Source: Bacteroidaceae bacterium (lineage in GTDB: Bacteria; Bacteroidota; Bacteroidia; Bacteroidales; Bacteroidaceae). Taken from it: a stretch of 41,167 bases of DNA. How positions within the stretch are numbered: the first letter of the stretch is position 1; every line of letters begins with the position of its first letter. The translations under genes were made by a program, and so were the position numbers. The notes beneath the pieces were generated by a model. It worked only from the letters and a program-made list of their open reading frames with translations, ran no database searches and was not told where the DNA came from. Positions 32,449 through 39,669 of this stretch are shown piece by piece. The DNA lies in NCBI GenBank assembly GCA_017615245.1, contig JAGAAL010000044.1, positions 1 to 41,167 of the forward strand. Reading direction: 5' to 3'.

Positions 32449-34072
32449 CGGCAGGTAGGGTAGGAGTGGTGAGGTGATCGTTGAAAAGCTGAATGGCTTT
32501 TTGAATTGTCACATCGTCTTTGTTGATGAATCTCAAATACTCCGAGATATCAAGCAGGTTGTAGAGGATGATACCATGAACCACATTCTCAATCAGTTGC
32601 TGGGACTTGAGAATCATATTGTTCCGACGTTTTACCCCCTTCGTGTCGCAGTAGTTGATAAACTGTTGAATCACACGATCTTTACGCAGCTGCTTCAGTA
32701 CCTCTTCGCCTGTGTTGTAATTTGCATACCTTGCACGATTGTTGTCGGTATATTCAAAACAGAACTGCGATACGAGTCCCTTCTGCACCACTTCCTGATA
32801 GTATGTGGTAAAGAGGGTTGTGTCTTCTGCAACAAAGTAGTCAGGCATAATGCCACCACCGCCATAGACAGTACGTCCGATACTTGTTTTGTATGTGTCA
32901 CCCGTTTGGCGGATGCTATCTTCGTTGAAGAACTCGCCATGGAGGTATCGGTTGGCGATATCGTACTCATATTCCTTATCTTCCCCATTGACGTATGGTT
33001 TCTGGATACAACGTCCTGAGGGGGTGTAGTAGCGTGATATGGTGAGGTGAATGAGACTTCCGTCGGAGAATACAACAGGTTTTTGAACAAGTCCCTTACC
33101 AAACGAACGACGTCCCACAATGATGCCTCGATCGTTGTCTTGAATGGCTCCTGAGAAGATTTCCGCAGCGCTGGCTGTCCCTTCGTCTGTTAGTACGATG
33201 AGTGGCAGTTTCTGATACGAACCACGTCCGTCGCTCTTGTAGTCCTCACGCTTTGTCTTCCTTCCTTCTGTATAAACAATCAGTTTGTTAGCTGGCAGGA
33301 ATTCGTTAACAAGTTGGATGGCGCAATCGAGATAACCACCTGTATTGCCTCGGAGGTCAATCACCAGGCCTTTGAATTTTTTCTGTTCGAGTTCGGCTAA
33401 CGAAATCAGCAACTCCGGATAGGTGGTCTTTCCGAATTTGTTGATGCGCACGTAGCCCAACTTATCTGTCAGCATGTAGGTGGCATCGATACTCTTAATT
33501 GGGATTTCACCTCTTGTGATGGTAAACGACAACGGATTCTGCTCACTACGACGCATGACGCCTACCTTGACAGTCGAACCTTCCTCGCCTTTCAAACGAT
33601 GCAGAGTTTCCTCGTTGGTGACGACTTTTCCTACGTATGGCTCATCGTTGACACTAATGATGCGGTCGCCTGCCATCAGTCCCACCTTCTCCGCAGGTCC
33701 GCCACTGATGATGCTGGTGATATACACCGTATCGTTTTTGATGGTAAACTGCACACCGATACCGCAGAAGCTGCCATCGAGGTCGTCATTAGCTGTCTTT
33801 GCTGCCTCTGCTGAGATGTACGAGCAATGTGGGTCGAGTTCTGCTAAGATGCGCGGCATCGCTTGTTCCACGATGTCAGTAATATTGACAGTATCGACAT
33901 ATTGGTCGTCGATGATGTGTAGAAGGTCGTTGATTTTGTTCGATGACGTGTTGATGATGTTCAGACGATTGCCTGAGAACCTGTTTGCAAAGAATGTTCC
34001 GATGATGATGCCCACGATGATGCTGACGGCTATTAGAATCGGTGCAAATCTTGAGTGGTGTGGTGAATCCAT
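32375..34072 (-). CDS. C-terminal processing peptidase (S41 family, CtpA-like)
   Basis: A 565-aa periplasmic or membrane-anchored protease. One N-terminal helix (about 11-29) acts as anchor or signal. A PDZ domain (about 95-175) includes GIGVQFTIKNDTVYITSIISG and GLMAGDRIISVND. The catalytic S41 domain has VIDLRGNTGGYL (about 237-248), the nucleophile Ser301 in TDEGTASAAEIFSGAI and Lys326 in RRSFGKGLVQ. The last 25 codons, Thr/Ala/Pro-rich, overlap the cyclo-ligase gene in another frame. It begins 6 nt after the stop of the dCMP deaminase gene. Such proteases trim or degrade envelope proteins; a specific target is not evident. Confidence 0.93.
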   Translation of the reverse strand: MDSPHHSRFAPILIAVSIIVGIIIGTFFANRFSGNRLNIINTSSNKINDLLHIIDDQYVDTVNITDIVEQAMPRILAELDPHCSYISAEAAKTANDDLDGSFCGIGVQFTIKNDTVYITSIISGGPAEKVGLMAGDRIISVNDEPYVGKVVTNEETLHRLKGEEGSTVKVGVMRRSEQNPLSFTITRGEIPIKSIDATYMLTDKLGYVRINKFGKTTYPELLISLAELEQKKFKGLVIDLRGNTGGYLDCAIQLVNEFLPANKLIVYTEGRKTKREDYKSDGRGSYQKLPLIVLTDEGTASAAEIFSGAIQDNDRGIIVGRRSFGKGLVQKPVVFSDGSLIHLTISRYYTPSGRCIQKPYVNGEDKEYEYDIANRYLHGEFFNEDSIRQTGDTYKTSIGRTVYGGGGIMPDYFVAEDTTLFTTYYQEVVQKGLVSQFCFEYTDNNRARYANYNTGEEVLKQLRKDRVIQQFINYCDTKGVKRRNNMILKSQQLIENVVHGIILYNLLDISEYLRFINKDDVTIQKAIQLFNDHLTTPTLPADEQATDKKTAYATPHPTLKVWLAA

Positions 34073-34078
34073 ATTCTT

Positions 34079-34498
34079 TTATACGTCCATTTGTTCTACT
34101 TCAATTCCTGCGCGCTTGAGAAGGTCGATGCCGTCGCTGAGACGATATTGCTCCCCATAAATTACACGCTTGATGCCCGACTGGATAATGAGTTTCGAGC
34201 ACTCAAGACATGGTGATGCTGTGACATACAGCGTAGCACCGTTGCTTGAGTTATGCGAACGTGCCAGTTTGGTGATGGCGTTTGCCTCAGCGTGAAGCAC
34301 GTAAGGCTTCGTTACATCGTTCTCTTCGCACACATTCTCAAATCCCGAAGGTGTGCCATTGAATCCGTCGCTGATAATCATCTGGTTCTTGACGACCAAA
34401 GCCCCCACCTGACGGCGCTTGCAATAGCTGTTTTCTGCCCAGATCTTTGCCATCCTCAGATAGCGTTGGTCGAGTTGATGTTGTTTTTCTTCTGTCAT
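34079..34498 (-). CDS. dCMP deaminase (ComEB-like cytidine/deoxycytidylate deaminase)
   Basis: A 139-aa zinc enzyme converting dCMP to dUMP for thymidylate synthesis. The zinc site is LHAEANAI (His69, Glu71) and SPCLECSKLI (Cys97, Cys100). The N-terminal QRYLRMAKIWAENSYCKRRQVGALVVKN and the NGTPSGFENVCEE segment are characteristic of dCMP deaminases rather than free cytidine deaminases. It is tightly packed between a lipoprotein gene (15-nt gap) and the S41 protease gene (6-nt gap). Confidence 0.93.
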   Translation of the reverse strand: MTEEKQHQLDQRYLRMAKIWAENSYCKRRQVGALVVKNQMIISDGFNGTPSGFENVCEENDVTKPYVLHAEANAITKLARSHNSSNGATLYVTASPCLECSKLIIQSGIKRVIYGEQYRLSDGIDLLKRAGIEVEQMDV

Positions 34499-34513
34499 AT
34501 TATTCTTTTTTAT

Positions 34514-34981
34514 TTACTTTTTCACTTCCGAACTTAATTCGATGTACGAACTGTTGTCACGTTTAATTCTTAATACGTTCTTATCTCCGCTGTACGATGT
34601 GGCATTCTTCAAGATGCTGAACACCTTGCTGCAGATGTCGGATGAACCATCTGCGTTCTTGGGTGAAGTGAGGTTGATTGACATCTCTCTGCTGCTACCG
34701 TCGGCATTCCACGTTCCCTCGATTTTCATTCCTGACTGCAACACACCCGTTACGGTCGATTGAGAAAATGCAATCCAGTAAGTGTCGTTGACCTCATAGA
34801 ACTCTTTCACGTCCTTTACCGTCTTCTGCCCATTATAGGTCAGCCCGGTAATCTTAAAGCGGTTGCCTATGAATATCTCATTGACATCATCGTCTGTACT
34901 ACAAGCCACAAGCAGCGGGATGGCCACTATCGTGCAATGTAATAATGTAACAATTATATAATGTAATAATTTCTGTTTCAA
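34514..34981 (-). CDS. Putative lipoprotein, DUF4847-like
   Basis: A 155-aa protein with a lipoprotein signal peptide (residues 1-26) and lipobox LVACS, Cys27 being the acylated residue. The mature part (FKITGLTYNGQKTVKDVKEFYEV, GMKIEGTWNADGSSREMSINL) looks like a small lipocalin-type beta-barrel. I recall Bacteroidetes DUF4847 proteins having a similar look and place next to dCMP deaminase, but I cannot confirm this. The DNA encoding the signal peptide is an AT-rich degenerate repeat of the kind seen in intergenic regions here. Function unknown. Confidence 0.65.
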   Translation of the reverse strand: MKQKLLHYIIVTLLHCTIVAIPLLVACSTDDDVNEIFIGNRFKITGLTYNGQKTVKDVKEFYEVNDTYWIAFSQSTVTGVLQSGMKIEGTWNADGSSREMSINLTSPKNADGSSDICSKVFSILKNATSYSGDKNVLRIKRDNSSYIELSSEVKK

Positions 34982-35008
34982 TTTTTCAATTCTTTAATTT
35001 TTTAATTT

Positions 35009-37066
35009 TTACATTTTCCTTTCAGGCCTTATCCCATTTCGTTCGAGCAATGCATCGATGGTCGGCTCTTGTCCACGGAAACGCTTATACAGCGTCATAG
35101 GATGCTCTGTTGCCCCTCTCGATAAGATATTCTGACGGAAACTATCTGCTGTTGCTGGGTCGAACAATCCATGTTGTTTGAATACTGAGAACGCATCAGC
35201 ATCGAGCACCTCTGCCCATTTATAACTATAGTAGCCTGCTGAGTACCCGCCTGCCATGATATGTGAGAACTGTACCGATATGCATGTTCTTGGTACAGAA
35301 GGGGTAATGACCGCTTCTTTCCAAGCCTCTTGTTCGAAGGTCTCGATATCTGTATCCAGTTCGTGGTTGAGGGTATAGTAGGCCATATCGAGTAGTCCCA
35401 AACTCACTTGACGCAAACATCCCATCGCTACGCAGAAATTGCGGCTGTCGACAATGCGTTGTATCAACTCATCGGGGAGTGGCTCGCCTGTCTCGTAATG
35501 ACGGGCAAAAGTCGAAAGGAAGTCTTTTTCGATGGCAAAATTCTCCATGAATTGTGAAGGCAACTCAACGAAGTCCCAATATACGTTCGTGCCGCTCAGC
35601 TCCTCATACTGGCAGTTCGAGAACATTTCGTGGAGCGCATGTCCGAATTCATGCAGAAAAGTCTCTACTTCGCCCAATGTCAGCAGGGCAGGTTTTGTTT
35701 CCGTAGGCTTCGTGAAGTTCATCACTAACGACACATGTGGACGATGATTCACACCTTCTTTATCGATATATTGTCCTCTAAAGGTCGTCATCCATGCACC
35801 CGACTTCTTGCTCTTGCGAGGGTAGAAGTCGCAGTAGAGTAGGGCGAGGAACGATCCGTCACGGTCGTACACCTCAAACACATCTACGTCGGGATGATAG
35901 ACAGGGATGTCGCGGTTCTGTCGGAATGTGATGCCGTACAACCGTGTTGCCAGTCCAAATACGCCATCCTTCACCTTGCTCAGTTCCAGATACGGACGCA
36001 ACATCTCAGAGTTGATATTGTAGAGTTTCTCTTGCAGTTTGTTTGAATAGTAGGCCATGTCCCACGGCATCAGCTCAAAGTCGTCACCCTCCAGTTCGCG
36101 AGCCATTTGTCGGATGGCATCCAATTCCTTCTGTGCGGTTGGTTTATATGCCTCGATAAGTTTATATAAGAGGTCGTAAACGTTCTTTTGGTTCTTCGCC
36201 ATTCGCTCCTCCAGCACATAGTCAGCATAGTTGTCGTACCCCATGATTTGTGCCTCTTCGCGACACAAATCTACAATACGCTTCACCATCTTGGTGTTGT
36301 TGTGCTTGTTATCATGGATACAGATGGTATTATATGCCATCCATACTTGTTTGCGCAATTCGCGCTTGCTGCTGTAGGTCATGAAGGGCGACATGCTTGG
36401 ACTGTGCAGGGTGATGACCCATCCGTCCATTTTCTTCTCTTTCGCAGCGATGCGTGCAGCTTCGATAGCGCTGTCGGGTAGTCCTGCCAAATCGGCCTCG
36501 TTAGTGATATGAAGTGTGAATGCGTTGATTTCTTTCAGCTTGTTTTGTGAGAACTGCAAGTCCAACTTACTCATCTCATTGCCTATCTGCTTCAGCCGTT
36601 GCTGCTTCTCCTTTGGAAGATATGCGCCGCTACGTACAAATCCTAGATATGTATCACGGAGCAATTGCTGCTGTTCAGTAGTCAACTCCTTTTCGCCCTT
36701 CTTTTTCAACGCTTCATACACCATCTTCACCCTTTCTGCCAGTTTCGGGTTGAACATGATGTCGTTTGCATGATCCGATAAGATAGGCGACATCTTGTCA
36801 GCCAGTTCGTCCATCTCGTCGTTCGTCTCTGCTGATATGAGATTGAAGAACACCTCCGTCACCTCACCCAACAGCTCACCCGATTGTTCCATTGCTTCGA
36901 CGGTATTCTCAAAGGTTGGAGCCTCAGGGTTATTGGCAATCCTGGCCATCTCCTCATTCTCCACCTCCATCCCCCTGCGCATAGCAGGTTCGTAGTCCTC
37001 CAACTTTATTTTGTCGAAGGGAACAGCATCAAAGGGAGTATTATATTTCTCAAAAAACACATTCAT
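35009..37066 (-). CDS. dcp: M3-family oligopeptidase (peptidyl-dipeptidase Dcp-like)
   Basis: A 685-aa zinc oligopeptidase. The zinc site is TFLHEFGHALHEMF (His472, Glu473, His476 counting from the ATG at 37066), with the third ligand Glu expected in SGTNVYWDFVELPSQFMENFA. The N-terminal helical domain starts NTPFDAVPFDKIKLEDYEPAM, standard for Dcp/OpdA. No signal peptide is present, so it acts in the cytoplasm on short peptides. The longer in-frame start at 37090 adds eight residues that look like leader DNA (FIVYGLGM), so 37066 is preferred. It follows the Crp/Fnr gene on the same strand. Confidence 0.94.
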   Translation of the reverse strand: MNVFFEKYNTPFDAVPFDKIKLEDYEPAMRRGMEVENEEMARIANNPEAPTFENTVEAMEQSGELLGEVTEVFFNLISAETNDEMDELADKMSPILSDHANDIMFNPKLAERVKMVYEALKKKGEKELTTEQQQLLRDTYLGFVRSGAYLPKEKQQRLKQIGNEMSKLDLQFSQNKLKEINAFTLHITNEADLAGLPDSAIEAARIAAKEKKMDGWVITLHSPSMSPFMTYSSKRELRKQVWMAYNTICIHDNKHNNTKMVKRIVDLCREEAQIMGYDNYADYVLEERMAKNQKNVYDLLYKLIEAYKPTAQKELDAIRQMARELEGDDFELMPWDMAYYSNKLQEKLYNINSEMLRPYLELSKVKDGVFGLATRLYGITFRQNRDIPVYHPDVDVFEVYDRDGSFLALLYCDFYPRKSKKSGAWMTTFRGQYIDKEGVNHRPHVSLVMNFTKPTETKPALLTLGEVETFLHEFGHALHEMFSNCQYEELSGTNVYWDFVELPSQFMENFAIEKDFLSTFARHYETGEPLPDELIQRIVDSRNFCVAMGCLRQVSLGLLDMAYYTLNHELDTDIETFEQEAWKEAVITPSVPRTCISVQFSHIMAGGYSAGYYSYKWAEVLDADAFSVFKQHGLFDPATADSFRQNILSRGATEHPMTLYKRFRGQEPTIDALLERNGIRPERKM

Positions 37067-37105
37067 ACCTAAACCGTAAACTATAAACACGCAAAGCGTC
37101 TAAAC

Positions 37106-37786
37106 TCACAAATTCCCAAACTCTTTAATGGTGAAACCATAGCGTCTCAGTTCGATGAGTTGTTGCTCGTTCCATCGATTGAGTACGTTTGACACATTCA
37201 GACGGGTTTCGTCGATAAGGGTTGCGAAGTCATTCATCTTTACCCTCACTATCTTCTCCCCATTGGTTGTTAGACAGAAACTTGCAATAGCTGCTTTCAT
37301 CTTTGCCTCCACGCCATTCGTGGGAACAGCAAGTCGTCCGCTGTTGCTTTTGCGCAGGCTGTTACACAGATAATTGATGAAGTTGCTGCGCACAATATTG
37401 TTATGCAACATGCGCTGAACAAAAAACTCACGCGAGATGGTGAATGTGGAACCTTTTGTTCGGAACGAATATGTGCGTTCGTATGTACGTTTAACACTAA
37501 ACAGATTATAAGGTTCAATCAGGTATGGTGTCATCTCTGCATCGCATATTTCTGAGAGAATCAAGGCCGTGTTATCATCGTGAATCTCCGCTTCGAACTC
37601 CCCGTCCATAATATATATAAGACTACTTGAGCGTTCACCCTGATTCACAATGACATCACCCTCATCCCATTGCTGGAAGTCGAGTTTTAAGTTTATAATC
37701 AAGTCGTTGAATTCTTGCAGGTTGAGTCCTTGCAGGAGTGGCAGCGACTGCATTCTCTCAAACATACTGGTTTCCATACGCTTCAC
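37106..37786 (-). CDS. Crp/Fnr-family transcription regulator
   Basis: A 226-aa regulator with an N-terminal cyclic-nucleotide-binding fold (about 15-120: QWDEGDVIVNQGERSSSLIYIMDGEFEAEI) and a C-terminal winged helix-turn-helix (about 160-222), with recognition helix near DETRLNVSNVLNRWNEQQLI. The nucleotide pocket lacks the RxTxR-type residues of E. coli CRP, and there is no N-terminal Cys cluster like that of FNR, so the signal is unknown. It heads the long minus-strand run from its own -7 element. An M3 peptidase lies downstream. The M4 and M8 codons are alternative starts. Confidence 0.88.
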   Translation of the reverse strand: MKRMETSMFERMQSLPLLQGLNLQEFNDLIINLKLDFQQWDEGDVIVNQGERSSSLIYIMDGEFEAEIHDDNTALILSEICDAEMTPYLIEPYNLFSVKRTYERTYSFRTKGSTFTISREFFVQRMLHNNIVRSNFINYLCNSLRKSNSGRLAVPTNGVEAKMKAAIASFCLTTNGEKIVRVKMNDFATLIDETRLNVSNVLNRWNEQQLIELRRYGFTIKEFGNL

Positions 37787-37830
37787 ATTTCTAACGTCTG
37801 ACGTCTAATGTCTAAAACCTAAATTTTCTG

Positions 37831-37838
37831 CAAAGTTA
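37831..37838 (-). promoter_or_regulatory. -7 element for the Crp/Fnr-led run
   Basis: On the minus strand this is TAACTTTG, matching TAnnTTTG, about 45 nt before the Crp/Fnr start. A TTTG lies 14 nt upstream, closer than the usual 19-21 nt, so the -33 assignment is doubtful. Confidence 0.45.
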
Positions 37839-37962
37839 TGAAAATAAATTGACAAAACCGCTACTTCGTACCATAAATAATGTTAAAACGAATGATAATT
37901 CATAATAAACGGCACTTATTGATGAATACATGGCCTTTAATAGAAAAGTGAATTCCTGTCTA

Positions 37963-38148
37963 ACCCCAACGGGGTGACATAGTTCAGAATAGGGTGTCAA
38001 CCCTATCATGTCGAGGCGTGCATCCACACAATAGCGCCAAAGGTGCGGCATAGTATAATAATCTGTTGCCCTTACAGGGCTATGAAATTGATCGGCACTC
38101 ATTACGGGGGTTCATGCCCCCGTCTATGATATATCGCTCCATTGGGGC
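37963..38148. repeat. Array of six short hairpins with CATAG/CTATG flanks
   Basis: Part of the 812-nt gene-free gap 37787-38598. Six hairpins follow one another: stems at 37963-37975 (ACCCC/GGGGT), 37989-38006 (ATAGGGT/ACCCTAT), 38034-38046 (GCGCC/GGTGC), 38068-38080 (GCCCT/AGGGC), 38104-38123 (ACGGGGG/CCCCCGT) and 38136-38148 (GCTCC/GGGGC). The first and third are followed by CATAG and the second by CATG; the last three are followed by CTATGA or CTATAA. The array is thus a large imperfect dyad built of small ones. Stem sequences differ while loops and flanks recur, so base-pairing seems to matter more than sequence. It has the look of a REP-like or transposase-mobilised element; no transposase is present. 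Confidence 0.7.
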
Positions 38149-38177
38149 TATAACTAAACACCCCATCTGCATCTTTT

Positions 38178-38387
38178 GTTCGAGTGCCCTCCGTCACTTG
38201 TTGGAGTGCACTCTGACAAGTGTTCGACAGCACTCCATCAATGCACGCACAATGCGAATTGTTTGGAGCCTGCAAACGCTGTGAATTCTGCGATTAAACG
38301 AGAACAATGCCGTACTAGTATGAGCATTGTCGAGTGCAAGCAGAATGGACTGGGTCAATTTACGCATAATTCGAAGGGTTTGCAGGC
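38178..38387. repeat. Palindrome-rich non-coding tract
   Basis: The remainder of the gap before the MNT gene. CACTTGT (38195-38201) and ACAAGTG (38216-38222) flank the perfect palindrome GAGTGCACTC (38204-38213), and GAGTGC (38182-38187) and GCACTC (38230-38235) flank those. ACAATGC (38304-38310) pairs with GCATTGT (38324-38330) around TACTAGTA. GCCTGCAAAC (38268-38277) is perfectly complementary to GTTTGCAGGC (38378-38387) and would enclose the previous stem. No reading frame of note covers it. Confidence 0.6.
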
Positions 38388-38552
38388 ATAATACTCATAA
38401 CTCTTTTAACTACACTAAACACAAAACTGACAACTCTCAACTCTTTTTTCTCATTTTTCCAGAAAAAAGTTTTGTCGTTTCAAATAAACAGTGCTAATTT
38501 AACTTCGTTGAAGATAAAATACGCCTCGGAAATAAAAAAAATACTGATTTAT

Positions 38553-38583
38553 TTTGTACTTCTCTCGGCTTTTGCTATCTTTG
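38553..38583 (+). promoter_or_regulatory. Promoter of the MNT-HEPN pair
   Basis: TTTG at 38553-38556, 19-nt spacer, TATCTTTG at 38576-38583: a full consensus match. Transcription should start near 38590, just before the first ATGs. Confidence 0.75.
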
Positions 38584-38610
38584 CGGCTGAATATGTAAAT
38601 GCTTGTAATA

Positions 38611-38928
38611 ATGAATGCAGATAAGAATCGAGTGCTGAATCTCATTCGTACAACAGTACGGGAAAAAGAGCCGGAAGCGCAGATCATATTATATGGTTCC
38701 AGAGCCCGTGGTGATTACCACGAAGGTTCCGATTGGGATGTTATCATCATTGTCAACAAGCCTAATATGGAATTTAAAGAACGAGGTAATCTGAGCTATG
38801 AAGTGTGGGATAAAGGTTTAGATTTAGGAGCGACTATTAATGCTATTGAATACACTCAAAAGCAATGGGATTCCGCACCTCCTTCTTTATTCAAGCACAA
38901 TGTTCTTAAAGATGCGATTTACTTATGA
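38611..38928 (+). CDS. MNT-type nucleotidyltransferase antitoxin
   Basis: A 105-aa minimal nucleotidyltransferase. The active-site pattern GSx10DxD is present in YGSRARGDYHEGSDWDVIIIV (about residues 28-48). Proteins of this type partner HEPN toxins; MntA of a studied pair neutralises its toxin by adding AMP to a Tyr. Two in-frame ATGs, 38599 and 38611, follow the promoter; 38611 gives the more typical N-terminus (MNADKNRVLNLIR). The stop overlaps the ATG of the HEPN gene by 4 nt. The pair stands alone next to repeat-rich non-coding DNA, which is a common setting for mobile toxin-antitoxin modules. Confidence 0.88.
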   Translation: MNADKNRVLNLIRTTVREKEPEAQIILYGSRARGDYHEGSDWDVIIIVNKPNMEFKERGNLSYEVWDKGLDLGATINAIEYTQKQWDSAPPSLFKHNVLKDAIYL

Positions 38929-39329
38929 GTTTAAGCCAAGAAGAACGAAAAGCCGTAGTTGATTATCGATTGGAAAAAGCAGAATCAACATTTGTTGAAG
39001 CCCAAAAGGTTTCTACATTGGATTTGTGGAACAATGCAGCCAATAGATTGTATTATTCATTATACTATGCTGCAACAGCTTTGTTGATAGCAGATCAACA
39101 TCAATGTCATACTCATTCTGGTATGCTTACCCTGATGAATCTGCATTATGTAAAGACCGGGAAGTTGTCAGCAGAAGATGGCCGTTTGCTAAGACGTCTG
39201 TTTACGTTACGACATGAAGGCGATTATGAAGATTTTGTGGAAGTAACAAAAGAAGAGATATTACAGGCAACCCCCGAAGTTAGGGCATTGTTAGACAAAC
39301 TCAAACATTTGCTCCCTTCTTCCCTCTAA
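38925..39329 (+). CDS. HEPN-domain protein, probable RNase toxin partner
   Basis: A 134-aa all-helical HEPN protein (UPF0332-like). Helix 1-2 holds DYRLEKAESTFVEAQ and the middle carries LWNNAANRLYYSLYYAATALLIA. The likely active region is RRLFTLRHEGDYEDF (about 88-102), containing an R-x5-H and an HxxxY arrangement close to the Rx4-6H signature of HEPN RNases, with a Tyr that could be the AMPylation target. It is coupled to the MNT gene by an ATGA overlap, which argues for joint control. Toxicity is inferred from family and context. Confidence 0.85.
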   Translation: MSLSQEERKAVVDYRLEKAESTFVEAQKVSTLDLWNNAANRLYYSLYYAATALLIADQHQCHTHSGMLTLMNLHYVKTGKLSAEDGRLLRRLFTLRHEGDYEDFVEVTKEEILQATPEVRALLDKLKHLLPSSL

Positions 39330-39340
39330 ACTCTAAACTC

Positions 39341-39355
39341 GTGAGCACAGCTCAC
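39341..39355 (+). terminator. Hairpin after the HEPN gene, possible terminator
   Basis: GTGAGC (39341-39346) and GCTCAC (39350-39355) form a perfect 6-bp stem with a 3-nt loop, 11 nt after the HEPN stop. No T-run follows. Downstream to about 39410 lies a degenerate CTATAAAC-type repeat. Confidence 0.4.
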
Positions 39356-39487
39356 AACAACTATAAACGAAAAAACTGACTATAAACTATAAACAATAAA
39401 CTTTAAACTGAATTTTGCCTATGGGCTAAGATAGATACGATGCATTTGCATCAGGGACATATAGGATGAACATCCACTTTGATTCTT

Positions 39488-39628
39488 GTTTCGGACAATT
39501 GGGGAATTGAAAGAAGCATTCAAGAACTGAAGTAGATAGTTCACGCTGTTTGGCGTGGGCATTTACTCGTTTAAGAATGCAAGGTTATCCCCAATACCTC
39601 CGAAACGTAGACGAAGTAATTTGTCCAC
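39488..39628 (+). ncRNA. Long structured RNA leader with two competing folds
   Basis: In the 340-nt gap before the BspA-like gene, GTTTCGGACAATTGGGG (39488-39504) pairs with CCCCAATACCTCCGAAAC (39589-39606), giving 15 bp around a small internal loop. Nested inside are GCATTC/GAATGC (39516-39521, 39575-39580), AAC/GTT, AGTA/TACT and an 8-bp apical stem GTTCACGC/GCGTGGGC (39539-39546, 39553-39560). All stack into one long, interrupted hairpin of 119 nt. A rival helix uses 39555-39570 (GTGGGCATTTACTCGT) with 39611-39628 (ending TTTGTCCAC), about 15 bp, and is followed by a T-rich run (TTTTCTTGT). The two folds cannot coexist. It may be a switch, an attenuator, or an independent RNA. Confidence 0.6.
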
Positions 39629-39669
39629 GTTTTCTTGTACTATTCATTAACAACTAAAACATAAAGATT

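Noticed and set aside
37963-38148. CRISPR array
   Set aside because: Units are short hairpins with different stem sequences and uneven spacing, with no identical direct repeats and no cas genes.
39439-39475. Two small palindromes (GATGCA-tt-TGCATC and GGATG-aa-CATCC) as operators
   Set aside because: The loops are too tight for good RNA hairpins and no known regulator site is matched; they may simply be part of the leader region.
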